Part shown: positions 9,037-16,305 of the stretch, piece after piece
How positions within the stretch are numbered: position 1 is the stretch's first letter
Layout of the letters: each line of letters opens with the position of its first letter
Assembly (NCBI RefSeq): GCF_009363715.1
Contig: NZ_CP045404.1
Location: forward strand, 3,688,001-3,752,000
Direction of reading: 5' to 3'
Length of the DNA stretch: 64,000 bases
DNA from: Roseovarius sp. THAF9
GTDB taxonomy: Bacteria; Pseudomonadota; Alphaproteobacteria; Rhodobacterales; Rhodobacteraceae
Notes under the pieces: generated by a model
Seen by the model: the letters and a program-made list of their open reading frames with translations, nothing else
What the model was told of the DNA's origin: nothing
Database searches by the model: none
Translations under genes and position numbers: made by a program

Positions 9037-9519
9037 CTACCGGACCCAGCGGTCCATGTGCGGGAAACAGCGTTTGCCCTCCGCGTGGGGCGCATGGGGA
9101 TCCGTGGTCAGCTCCAGCCACCCCAGAACCGGCACACCGGGCCCGCCACCGTCGCGAAACGCGTCCACGAGGTTGCCGGCCCCGCCTTGGTAGCCGTCGC
9201 CGTGAAACACGGTTTCCTCCGGAAGGCCCAGGTTCCGCACGGCGGCATAGGACCATGCCATGGCGGCCATTTCCTCTGCCTGTGTCGGCTTCAGCGCCGG
9301 CTGGTCTCGCCGCGCGGCATCGGCAACGGCAATATGACCGGCCTCGTGCAGGATATCGCCCGGATAGGCCAGCCGCGCCGCGTCGATGCACAGCGCGCCA
9401 TCCCGGATGTCCAGCCCGGGAAGGAAGGTGGGTTCCGGCATGTCCACGGCCCGCACCTCGATGCCGATGCTTTCCACGAAATCGGCCAGCTGGCGCACCA
9501 GCGGATCGGCGAAGGTCAT
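9037..9519 (-). CDS. Conserved hypothetical with HEAGH (HEXXH) motif, inside the ser operon
   Basis: 160 aa. The ATG at 9519 overlaps the serC stop as ATGA, so it is translationally coupled to serC. The only clear motif is HEAGH at residues 58-62, matching the HEXXH zinc-binding signature of metallopeptidases, next to GALCIDAARLAYPGDIL. No signal peptide or membrane segment is visible, so it would be cytoplasmic. A third metal ligand cannot be assigned by eye; several Glu and His residues follow. I do not recognise a named family. Its coupling to serine biosynthesis genes is the only hint of role. Confidence 0.8.
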   Translation of the reverse strand: MTFADPLVRQLADFVESIGIEVRAVDMPEPTFLPGLDIRDGALCIDAARLAYPGDILHEAGHIAVADAARRDQPALKPTQAEEMAAMAWSYAAVRNLGLPEETVFHGDGYQGGAGNLVDAFRDGGGPGVPVLGWLELTTDPHAPHAEGKRCFPHMDRWVR

Positions 9520-10673
9520 CAGACCGTTTCCGCCAGTGCCGCGATCTCGGCGTTGAACGCCCATTCGATCCACGGCATCAGCGCGGCCACATCGGCCGTC
9601 TCCACCGTGCCCCCGCACCAGATGCGCAGGCCCGGAGGCGCATCCCGATAGGCGCCCACGTCATAGGCCACGCCCTCGGCCTCCAGCCGCTTGGCCACGG
9701 CCTTGGCAAACGCCGCACCGTCGCTGATCCGGTCATCGGTGAACTTCAGGCAGACGCTGGTGTTCGACGCCGTGGCCGGGTCCTCGGCCAGGAACGCGAC
9801 CCACTCATGCGTGCCGACGAAATCCGCCACCGCCTTGGTGTTGGCATCCGCCCGCGCCATCAGGCCACTCAGCCCGCCGACCGAGCGTGCCCAGTCGAGC
9901 GCCAGCAGGTAATCCTCCACCGCCAGCATCGACGGCGTGTTGATCGTCGCACCCTCGAAAATGCCCTCGTTCAGCTTGCCACCCTTGGTCAGTCGGAAAA
10001 TCTTCGGCATCGGCCAGGGCGGCGTATAGCTCTCCAGCCGTTCCACCGCGCGGGGGCTCAGGATCAGCATCCCGTGCGCCGCCTCGCCGCCCAACACCTT
10101 CTGCCAAGAGAACGTCACCACATCCAGCTTGTCCCACGGCAGGTCCTGCGCAAACGCCGCAGAGGTCGCGTCACAGATCGTCAGCCCCTGACGGTCCGCC
10201 TTGATCCAATCGCCATCCGGCACGCGCACGCCGCTCGTCGTGCCGTTCCACGTAAAGACCACGTCATTGTCCGTATCCACGCCGTTCAGATCGACGATCT
10301 CGCCATACTCGGCTGTCTTGACCTCGGCATCGAGCTTCAGTTGCTTCACCGCATCGGTGACCCAGCCCGCGCCAAAGCTTTCCCAAGCCAGCATCTCGAC
10401 CTTGCGTTCGCCAAGCAGGCTCCACATCGCCATCTCGACCGCGCCGGTATCGGACGCGGGCACGATGCCGACCTTGTAGTCGTCGGGAATCCCCAGCACC
10501 TCGCGCGTGCCGTCAATCGCGGCCTTCAGCTTGGCCTTGCCCACGGCGGCACGGTGCGACCGGCCCAACGGGGCGTCGTTAAGCTTGCTCAGGTCAAAAA
10601 CGGGGGGTTTGGCACAGGGGCCGGAGGAAAAACGCGGATTCGCCGGCCGCGTCGCCGGGTAGTCAGTAGCCAT
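9519..10673 (-). CDS. serC: Phosphoserine aminotransferase
   Basis: 384 aa. The start at 10673 ([19 protein letters not shown]) is preceded by GGAAGGA; the frame extends upstream without a better site. [13 protein letters not shown] and the PLP-lysine segment [15 protein letters not shown] are typical of the alphaproteobacterial SerC branch, which is longer than E. coli SerC. It converts 3-phosphohydroxypyruvate and glutamate to phosphoserine. It is the first gene of the minus-strand operon with the HEXXH gene and serA, and is divergent from serB, so all three serine-pathway enzymes are in one locus. A structured leader lies directly upstream. Confidence 0.96.
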   Translation of the reverse strand: MATDYPATRPANPRFSSGPCAKPPVFDLSKLNDAPLGRSHRAAVGKAKLKAAIDGTREVLGIPDDYKVGIVPASDTGAVEMAMWSLLGERKVEMLAWESFGAGWVTDAVKQLKLDAEVKTAEYGEIVDLNGVDTDNDVVFTWNGTTSGVRVPDGDWIKADRQGLTICDATSAAFAQDLPWDKLDVVTFSWQKVLGGEAAHGMLILSPRAVERLESYTPPWPMPKIFRLTKGGKLNEGIFEGATINTPSMLAVEDYLLALDWARSVGGLSGLMARADANTKAVADFVGTHEWVAFLAEDPATASNTSVCLKFTDDRISDGAAFAKAVAKRLEAEGVAYDVGAYRDAPPGLRIWCGGTVETADVAALMPWIEWAFNAEIAALAETV

Positions 10674-10790
10674 TGCTGCTATCCTTCCAGATAAGCGCCC
10701 CTCGTTGGGGAGGGGTGTCCCAATTGTCTGGATACGCCTGTCGCCCGCAGCCCGCAAGCCTAGAAATCGCTTGCCAGCGGCAGTTCAGTG
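10674..10790 (-). promoter_or_regulatory. Structured 5' leader of serC (candidate serC RNA motif)
   Basis: On the minus strand the sequence before serC forms two tandem hairpins. The outer one is a perfect GCAAGC/GCTTGC stem with a 9-base loop (10754-10774). The inner one combines CCAGA/TCTGG closure with an internal CCCCTC/GAGGGG stem (10687-10731). The GGAAGGA ribosome-binding site and ATG follow immediately. I recall a described alphaproteobacterial serC motif built of two tandem hairpins just before the serC ribosome site. The match is by architecture only; no covariance model was run. Confidence 0.5.
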
Positions 10791-10839
10791 TACGGATGCG
10801 ACCCGGACGGCTATCATAGGAAACTTCGTTTCGGCGCGC

Positions 10840-10863
10840 GTAGGGTGGGTGAAAACCCACGCG
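10840..10863. repeat. GTAGGGTGGG hairpin repeat, copy 1
   Basis: GTAGGGTGGGTGAAAACCCACGCG. It folds as TGGGT-GAAA-ACCCA. The second copy at 11991-12014 differs at three positions, two of which are the paired closing bases of the loop (T-A here, C-G there). Confidence 0.7.
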
Positions 10864-11001
10864 CTCCATCCCAAGCCGCGTGGTCGCCAGACCGCGGGAT
10901 GGCGACCGCCAGCACTTCAGGGCACTTTATGTCAGCTAAATCCGGAAAACTTTTGATCGGCGCGCCGACGTCTCCCAATCGCCAGCTCGTCCGGGCGGTC
11001 T

Positions 11002-11047
11002 GGCGATCGCGCGGCAGCGCAGTGAGCTGCGCCTTGATTCCGCGCGG
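11002..11047 (-). repeat. Dispersed intergenic repeat with variable hairpin, copy 2
   Basis: Read on the minus strand it shares the flanks CCGCGCGGAATCAAGG and GCCGCGCGATCGCC with copy 1 at 7180, but the hairpin between them is GCGCAG-CTCA-CTGCGC instead of GGGCC-GTCA-GGCCC. An adjacent inverted repeat ATCGCCAG/CTGGCGAT parallels the second hairpin of copy 1. Confidence 0.65.
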
Positions 11048-11121
11048 CCAATCATCCCCACCTAGAACCCCACCCCAACCTGCGCTATGCCGCACCTTAA
11101 GCGCACAGCGGAGACGCCCCC

Positions 11122-11994
11122 ATGTTCACCACCACCCTCATCGCCCCTCCGGGCACACTCGACCCCGCCCTGGTCGAGAACCTGCGCAACGCCTGGGGCG
11201 GGTTCGACGCCCGCTGGCTCTCGCCCGACGAGGCGGCGGAGTTCGACATGGCCGCGCTCCCCGACAACCAATGGGAGGTCTGGGACAACCTGCAAACCCT
11301 GCGCACCGACCTTGTCGTCCAACCGTCCGAAAACCGCCGCAAGCGCATGTTGCTGGCCGACATGGACAGCACCATGATCCAGCAGGAGTGCATCGACGAA
11401 CTGGCCGAGGAGGCCGGCGTCGGCGCTCATGTGAAAGACATCACCGCCCGGGCCATGAACGGTGAACTCGACTTCGAAGGCGCCCTTCTGGAACGCGTCG
11501 CGCTTCTGAAAGACCTTCCCGAAGACGTCATCGCCGAGGTGCTCGACACCCGCATCACCCTCATGCCCGGCGGCGCCACCCTGCTCGCTACGATGAAGGC
11601 CCACGGCGCCTACACCGCCCTCGTCTCGGGCGGCTTCACCGCCTTCACCTCGCATATCGCGACATTGCTCGGCTTTGACGAGAACCGCGCCAACACCCTG
11701 CTTGTCGAGAACGGCAAGCTCACCGGCGACGTTGCCCGTCCCATCCTGGGGCGCGCGGCCAAGGTGCAGGCGCTCGCCGACATCACCGCCCGCCTCAACA
11801 TCTCCGACATCGACGTGCTGGCGGTGGGCGACGGCGCGAACGACCTCGGGATGCTCGCCCGCGCCGGCAGCGGCGTCGCGCTCCATGCCAAGCCCTCCGT
11901 CGCCGCCGAATGCGATCTGCGCATCAACCACGGCGATCTCACGGCGCTCCTTTACCTGCAAGGTTACGACCGCAACGATTTCCAGATCCTGTAG
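11122..11994 (+). CDS. serB: Phosphoserine phosphatase
   Basis: 290 aa HAD-superfamily enzyme catalysing the last step of L-serine synthesis. The nucleophile motif is LADMDSTMIQQE (Asp80 and Asp82), motif II Ser/Thr lies in ALVSGGFTAFT, the conserved Lys in GRAAKVQALAD, and motif IV is VGDGANDLGML. The N-terminal ~70 residues form the extra domain found in proteobacterial SerB. It is divergent from serC across 448 bp. The stop codon TAG is the second to fourth base of a GTAGGGTGGG repeat, so the repeat sits directly on the 3' end. Confidence 0.97.
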   Translation: MFTTTLIAPPGTLDPALVENLRNAWGGFDARWLSPDEAAEFDMAALPDNQWEVWDNLQTLRTDLVVQPSENRRKRMLLADMDSTMIQQECIDELAEEAGVGAHVKDITARAMNGELDFEGALLERVALLKDLPEDVIAEVLDTRITLMPGGATLLATMKAHGAYTALVSGGFTAFTSHIATLLGFDENRANTLLVENGKLTGDVARPILGRAAKVQALADITARLNISDIDVLAVGDGANDLGMLARAGSGVALHAKPSVAAECDLRINHGDLTALLYLQGYDRNDFQIL

Positions 11995-12014
11995 GGTGGG
12001 CGAAAGCCCATGCG
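11991..12014. repeat. GTAGGGTGGG hairpin repeat, copy 2, overlapping the serB stop
   Basis: GTAGGGTGGGCGAAAGCCCATGCG. It folds as TGGGC-GAAA-GCCCA. Compared with copy 1 the loop-closing pair has changed on both sides, keeping the pairing. It may act as a 3' end structure for serB. Confidence 0.7.
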
Positions 12015-12150
12015 CCCTCGGTCAGCCCGCAACAGTCCGCACACCCCGTCCCGGGCGTGACCCGGAACCTCACCGGCTGTGGCAACCGTCAACCTGCTCT
12101 TACTTCGCCGCAACCCCGCGCTGTACGTTTACTCTGCTACCAGCGACGCC

Positions 12151-12234
12151 AACACCGACGCGATACCACCCGAATACCGACGCGATACCGACGTCATTCC
12201 GGGCCTTCCGACGAGATTAACCTTCCGATTCGCC
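12151..12234 (+). repeat. ACCGACGCGATACC dispersed repeat, copy A
   Basis: A 44-base block (12151-12194) made of two tandem ACCGACGCGATACC units matches the block at 57974-58017 at 41 of 44 positions in the same orientation. In both copies a TTAACCTT(C)CGATTCGC segment follows at short distance. The block lies in the 426-bp gap between serB and thiB, about 90 bases before the TPP riboswitch. Nothing else was recognised in the 12015-12150 part of the gap. Confidence 0.7.
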
Positions 12235-12280
12235 AATTCGCCTTGTCCCGCCCACGGCTTGCCCCTACGTTCCTCTTTGA

Positions 12281-12374
12281 AACCTCGGGGTGTCGACCGG
12301 CCAAGACCCGGCGACTGAGATGCACATCGCGAACCCGTTGAACCTGAACCGGCTGACACCGGCGGAGGGAAGGT
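12281..12374 (+). ncRNA. TPP riboswitch (THI element) upstream of thiBPQ
   Basis: The conserved parts of the thiamine pyrophosphate riboswitch are present in order: CTCGGGGTG at the 5' side, ACTGAGATGCACATCGCGAACCC, then GTTGAACCTGAACCGG, and TGACACCGGCGGAGGGAAGG at the 3' side. It ends about 46 bases before the thiB ATG. Binding of TPP is expected to lower expression of the thiamine uptake operon. Whether it acts on transcription or on translation cannot be decided; no clear terminator follows it, which leans towards translational control. Confidence 0.95.
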
Positions 12375-12420
12375 CATGCACCCGCATCGCGCCGCCCCTT
12401 CCGCCGAAAGGGAGGATGCC

Positions 12421-13413
12421 ATGAAACGCCTTGTTTTCACTGCGGGATGTCTGCTCACCGCCACGTCCGCGATGGCGCAGGACTCAAGCGGGACGCCCGA
12501 ACTGACCGTCTACACCTATGACAGCTTCGTCGCCGACTGGGGCCCCGGCCCGCAGATCGAAGAGGCGTTCGAGGCCACCTGCAACTGCGATCTCAATCTC
12601 GTCGGCGTCGAGGACGGCGCGGCCCTTCTCGCCCGCGTCCGGCTGGAGGGGCAGAATACCGACGCCGACATAGTCCTCGGCCTCGACACCAACCTGATGG
12701 CCGCCGCCAAGGACACCGGCCTTTTCGCCGAACACGGCCAGTCCCCCGACCTCGATCTGCCGATCTCTTGGGACGACCCGGTCTTCCTGCCCTACGACTG
12801 GGGCTATTTCGCCTTCGTCCACGACAAGGACATGGACGCGCCCAAAAATTTCAAGGCCTTGGCCGACAGCGACACCTCCATCGTCATCCAGGATCCGCGC
12901 TCTTCCACGCCCGGCCTGGGCCTGCTGATGTGGGTCAAGACCGCCTATGGCGACGAGGCCCCGGCGATCTGGGAAGGCCTGTCGGACAACATCGTCACCG
13001 TCACCAAGGGCTGGACCGAAGCATACGGCCTTTTCCTCGAAGGCGAGGCCGACATGGTGCTTTCCTATACCACATCGCCCGCCTATCACCTGATCGCCGA
13101 GGAGGACGCCAGCAAGACCGCCGCCGCCTTCGACGAGGGCCATTACATGCAGGTCGAGGTAGCCGGGAAACTGGCCTCTACTGACCAGCCCGAACTGGTC
13201 GATCGCTTCCTCGCGTTCATGCTGACCCAGGACTTCCAGTCCGTCATCCCGACGACCAACTGGATGTATCCGGCCAAGGAGCTTGAGGGGGGCCTGCCCG
13301 ACGGATTCGACACCCTGATCCAACCGGAAAAATCCCTGCTGCTCAGCGCCGAAGAGGCCGCCGCCGCCCGCGATGCAGCGCTGGATGAATGGCTGAACGC
13401 GCTCAGCCGCTAA
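12421..13413 (+). CDS. thiB: Thiamine ABC transporter, periplasmic binding protein
   Basis: 330 aa. The start at 12421 follows GGGAGG; the frame continues upstream into the riboswitch end without support. A Sec signal peptide is visible (MKRLVFTAGCLLTATSAMAQ, cleavage after AMA). The mature protein begins with LTVYTYDSFVADWGPGP, the typical ThiB opening, and contains LPYDWGYFAFV, DPRSSTPGLGLL and YTTSPAYHL, conserved in thiamine/TPP binding proteins. It overlaps thiP by 25 bases. The riboswitch directly upstream confirms the substrate. Confidence 0.96.
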   Translation: MKRLVFTAGCLLTATSAMAQDSSGTPELTVYTYDSFVADWGPGPQIEEAFEATCNCDLNLVGVEDGAALLARVRLEGQNTDADIVLGLDTNLMAAAKDTGLFAEHGQSPDLDLPISWDDPVFLPYDWGYFAFVHDKDMDAPKNFKALADSDTSIVIQDPRSSTPGLGLLMWVKTAYGDEAPAIWEGLSDNIVTVTKGWTEAYGLFLEGEADMVLSYTTSPAYHLIAEEDASKTAAAFDEGHYMQVEVAGKLASTDQPELVDRFLAFMLTQDFQSVIPTTNWMYPAKELEGGLPDGFDTLIQPEKSLLLSAEEAAAARDAALDEWLNALSR

Positions 13414-14945
13414 GCGCCAGACCGGGATGGAGCGCCGCCGCCCTCGTGGCGGTGCTCATCTTCGGGGCGCTTCTGGCGGTCGCCCTGCGCGCCGAAACCG
13501 GGCGCGGCTTCAATGCTGCCGACTGGGCCGCCCTGCGCTTCACGCTGGTACAGGCCACCCTATCAGCCTTGTTTTCCGTGCTTCTGGCCATCCCCGTCGC
13601 CCGCGCCCTCGCCCGCCGCCGGTTCCGCGGCCGTAGCCTGCTGATTGCCCTTCTGGGCGCCCCGTTCATCCTGCCCGTGATCGTCGCCGTGCTCGGCCTG
13701 ATCGAGGTCTTCGGGCGTGGCGGCTGGGTCAGCGCGGCCCTCGGCACGCTCAGCCTGCCTCCGGTGCAGATCTACGGGCTTCACGGCGTGGTCCTCGCGC
13801 ATGTGTTCTTCAACCTGCCGCTTGCCACCCGCCTTGTCCTGCAAGGCTGGCAGGAAATTCCCGCCGAACGTTTCCGCCTTGCCACGCTTCTGGGCATCGA
13901 TGGCTGGTCGATGTTCCGCGTGATCGAACTGCCCATGCTTCTGCGTCTAGTCCCCGGCGCCTTCACCGTGATTTTCGCCATCTGCCTCACCAGCTTTGCG
14001 GTCGCGCTCACCCTCGGCGGCGGGCCGCGTGCCACCACGATAGAACTCGCCATTTACCAAGCGTTCAGGTTTGACTTCGATCTTGGGCGGGCCGCGCTTT
14101 TGTCCGCCGTGCAGCTTGGCCTGACGGTTTTCGCCGGTGGCATCGCCCTCTGGCTGGCGCGCGGCGAAGGGTTCGGCTCCGGTCTCGACCGCGGGTTGCG
14201 CCGGTTCGACGGAAAAACGACCACCGCGCGGTGCATTGACGCGCTGTTCATCCTTGTCGCGGCAGTCTTCCTGCTCGTGCCGCTCATGGCCATCGCTCTG
14301 TCCGGCCTACCCGGCTTTGCCGACATGCCGGGCCAGGTCTGGACCGCCGCGCTCACCTCCCTATGGGTCGCCGCGCTCAGCACGGTCCTGCTGCTGTGCA
14401 TGGCCTTGCCCATGGCCACCGCCATCGCGACAGAACGGGGCCGTATGGTTGAAATCGCGGGCCTTCTCGGCCTCGCCGCCTCGCCGCTCGTGATCGGCAC
14501 CGGGCTCTTCATCGCCATCCGGCCCTATGCCAACCCCCAAGCCTTCGCGCTTCCCGTCACCGCGCTGGTCAACGCTATCACCGTCCTGCCCTTCGCGCTG
14601 CGCATCCTCGTGCCCCGCGCCCGCGATATCATGGCGCGCCAAGGCCGTCTCGGCCTGTCTCTCGGCATGGCCGGTTTGCCTTTTTTGCGCCATGTCCTGC
14701 TGCCCCGCCTGCGCCCGCAGATCGGCTTTGCCGCCGGTCTGGCCGCCGCCCTCTCGATGGGCGATCTCGGCGTCATCACGCTCTTTGCCGACCCGGACGT
14801 GGCCACCTTGCCATTGCAGATCTACCGCCTCATGGGCTCCTACCAGATGGAGGCCGCCGCCGCCGCGTCCTTCCTTCTGCTGATCCTGTCCTTCGGAGTC
14901 TTCTGGCTGCTGGACCGTGGGGGGCACCGCCATGCTGAAACTTGA
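13389..14945 (+). CDS. thiP: Thiamine ABC transporter permease
   Basis: 518 aa, inner-membrane permease made of two fused halves, each with about six transmembrane segments and an EAA-type loop (first half near RFRLATLLGIDGWSMF, second near RQGRLGLSLGMAGLPF). This duplicated layout is typical of ThiP and of the related iron FbpB permeases. The start lies inside the thiB end (25-base overlap) and the gene ends 14 bases inside thiQ, so translation of the three genes is coupled. The role follows from the flanking thiB, thiQ and riboswitch. Confidence 0.95.
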   Translation: MAERAQPLSARPGWSAAALVAVLIFGALLAVALRAETGRGFNAADWAALRFTLVQATLSALFSVLLAIPVARALARRRFRGRSLLIALLGAPFILPVIVAVLGLIEVFGRGGWVSAALGTLSLPPVQIYGLHGVVLAHVFFNLPLATRLVLQGWQEIPAERFRLATLLGIDGWSMFRVIELPMLLRLVPGAFTVIFAICLTSFAVALTLGGGPRATTIELAIYQAFRFDFDLGRAALLSAVQLGLTVFAGGIALWLARGEGFGSGLDRGLRRFDGKTTTARCIDALFILVAAVFLLVPLMAIALSGLPGFADMPGQVWTAALTSLWVAALSTVLLLCMALPMATAIATERGRMVEIAGLLGLAASPLVIGTGLFIAIRPYANPQAFALPVTALVNAITVLPFALRILVPRARDIMARQGRLGLSLGMAGLPFLRHVLLPRLRPQIGFAAGLAAALSMGDLGVITLFADPDVATLPLQIYRLMGSYQMEAAAAASFLLLILSFGVFWLLDRGGHRHAET

Positions 14946-15627
14946 GGGCGCGACCATCCGCAACGGCAGCTTCGCGCTGACCGCCGACCTCACCGTGCCA
15001 GACAGCGCGACCGTCGCGGTGATCGGCCCCTCCGGCGCGGGCAAGTCCACCCTGATCGAAGGGATCGCGGGCTTCCTGCCCGTGAAGCATGGCCGCATCA
15101 CGTGGGACGGCATCGACATCACGGATCAGCCCCCGGGCGCCCGCCCCGTCGCCATGCTCTTTCAAGAGGACAACCTCTTTCCCCACCTGACGCTCGCGCA
15201 GAACGTGGGCCTCGGCCTGTCGCCCAACCTGCGCCTGTCGCAGGACGACAGGACCCGCGTCACAGCCGCGCTCGACCGTGTCGGTCTCGCCGGCATGGAC
15301 ACCCGCAAACCCGGCGAACTGTCGGGTGGCCAGCGCAGCCGCGCCGCACTGGCTCGCGTCATGCTTCAGGACAAGCCGCTGTTATTGCTCGATGAACCCT
15401 TCGCCGCGCTCGGCCCCGCCCTGCGGATGGAGATGCTCGACCTCGTGGCCGAGATCGCGGGGGAAACCGGCGCGACGATCATGATGATCTCCCACGCGCC
15501 AGAGGACGCCCGCCGCATCACGGCGCAGGCCATTCTCGTGGCCGATGCCACCGCTCACGCCCCGCAGCCGACCGCCGATCTTCTCGACGATCCGCCGCCG
15601 GTCCTGCGCGACTATCTCGGCTCCTGA
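14932..15627 (+). CDS. thiQ: Thiamine ABC transporter ATP-binding protein
   Basis: 231 aa ABC ATPase. Walker A is GPSGAGKST (residues ~34-42), the Q-loop is in AMLFQEDNLFPHLT, the signature is LSGGQRSR, Walker B is LLLLDEPFAALGP, and the H-loop is SHAPEDA. The start MLKLEGATI at 14932 was preferred over the ATG 15 bases upstream because it gives the family N-terminus; both overlap thiP. It energises the ThiBP importer. Confidence 0.96.
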   Translation: MLKLEGATIRNGSFALTADLTVPDSATVAVIGPSGAGKSTLIEGIAGFLPVKHGRITWDGIDITDQPPGARPVAMLFQEDNLFPHLTLAQNVGLGLSPNLRLSQDDRTRVTAALDRVGLAGMDTRKPGELSGGQRSRAALARVMLQDKPLLLLDEPFAALGPALRMEMLDLVAEIAGETGATIMMISHAPEDARRITAQAILVADATAHAPQPTADLLDDPPPVLRDYLGS

Positions 15628-15648
15628 GCCTTCATTTCAAAAGAAAAA

Positions 15649-15752
15649 GCGGCACGGGCCTCGGAGAGGTCGGGCACAGATATGATCATCTGGGGAATGT
15701 GCCCGCTTGCCGGCCCGTGCCGCGCCCCGGGATTTCATAAAAGGTTCCGGGG
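15649..15752 (+). terminator. Long nested hairpin and second hairpin after thiQ
   Basis: A perfect 12-bp inverted repeat GCGGCACGGGCC (15649-15660) / GGCCCGTGCCGC (15712-15723) encloses a second perfect 7-bp pair CGGGCAC/GTGCCCG (15671-15677 / 15699-15705). A further CCCCGG/CCGGGG hairpin follows at 15725-15752. The position between convergent thiQ and the EF-hand gene suggests transcription termination, but the first hairpin is larger than usual and no T tract follows, so it may be another structured element. The rest of the 186-bp gap holds nothing recognisable. Confidence 0.5.
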
Positions 15753-15813
15753 TATTAATTGGGGCGTGCGCAAAGGATGGGGAAAAACACGCACGCCCCG
15801 GCCGAGTGGCGGC

Positions 15814-16047
15814 TTATGCCGGCAGGATGCCCGCCTCTTGCCCGGCGGCGATCTCGTCTTCGCTCAGCAGGCCATCTGCGTTCGCATCCAGCTGCTCGAA
15901 CGTGCCGGTCGGTGCTTCGGGCATCGCGGCCTGGAATTCTTCCATCGAGACCATGCCATCGCCGTCGGTATCCGCATCCATGGCAAAGGCCATCGCCGGG
16001 ACGGTCAGGGCAAACGCGAACGTCGCTGCAGAAAGTGTCTTGGTCAT
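15814..16047 (-). CDS. Small secreted EF-hand protein
   Basis: 77 aa. The start MTKTLSAATF at 16047 gives a clean signal peptide ending PAMAFA; the longer frame adds an Arg/Pro-rich stretch that is not a leader. The mature part has two EF-hand loops: DADTDGDGMVSMEEF and DANADGLLSEDEI, each with Asp/Asn at positions 1, 3 and 5 and Glu at 12. It should be a periplasmic calcium-binding protein. Such small calmodulin-like proteins are common in Rhodobacteraceae and are of unknown partner. The 258-bp gap upstream contains a CTGCCG/CGGCAG hairpin and no gene. Confidence 0.85.
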   Translation of the reverse strand: MTKTLSAATFAFALTVPAMAFAMDADTDGDGMVSMEEFQAAMPEAPTGTFEQLDANADGLLSEDEIAAGQEAGILPA

Positions 16048-16305
16048 CTTTGGTTTCCCTTTTCTGGGTTCAGGTTGTCCGGGGCGTTGCTGCCCGCGGA
16101 CCCTCAACATGGGCGCACCATTCCATCCCCGGAAGACACGTCGCCGGACAGGCGGTGATCGCGCGAAAACAGGCCCAAAGCGCCCGGTTTCCTCGGCACC
16201 GTACTGCCGGCAATCGGCAGGGAAACGCCACGGCGCGGAAAGCAGCGCATGGCAGATACGGCAATCGGCAGAATGTCGTCAAACGCGCCGCGACACCTTG
16301 CAGAC

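Larger units (their letters stand above)
10674..11121. other. 448-bp divergent intergenic region between serC and serB
   Basis: No gene is supported here. It holds the serC leader (minus strand), a GAAA-loop hairpin repeat at 10840-10863, an inverted repeat GGTCGCCA/TGGCGACC at 10882-10907, and an inverted copy of the variable-hairpin repeat at 11002-11047. Promoters for both directions must lie here, but no clear -35/-10 pair was assigned. Short open frames in the region follow the repeats and look non-coding. Confidence 0.7.

Noticed and set aside
10788..11465. 225-codon plus-strand frame starting in the serC-serB gap
   Set aside because: It enters serB in the wrong frame and is Arg/Pro/His-rich beyond the repeat region.
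12151..12194. The tandem ACCGACGCGATACC units as a CRISPR array
   Set aside because: Only two units per copy, no regular spacers of unique sequence and no cas genes in the window.
12129..12464. 111-codon minus-strand frame over the TPP riboswitch
   Set aside because: The region is a well-defined riboswitch and repeat; the frame has no ribosome site or family pattern.
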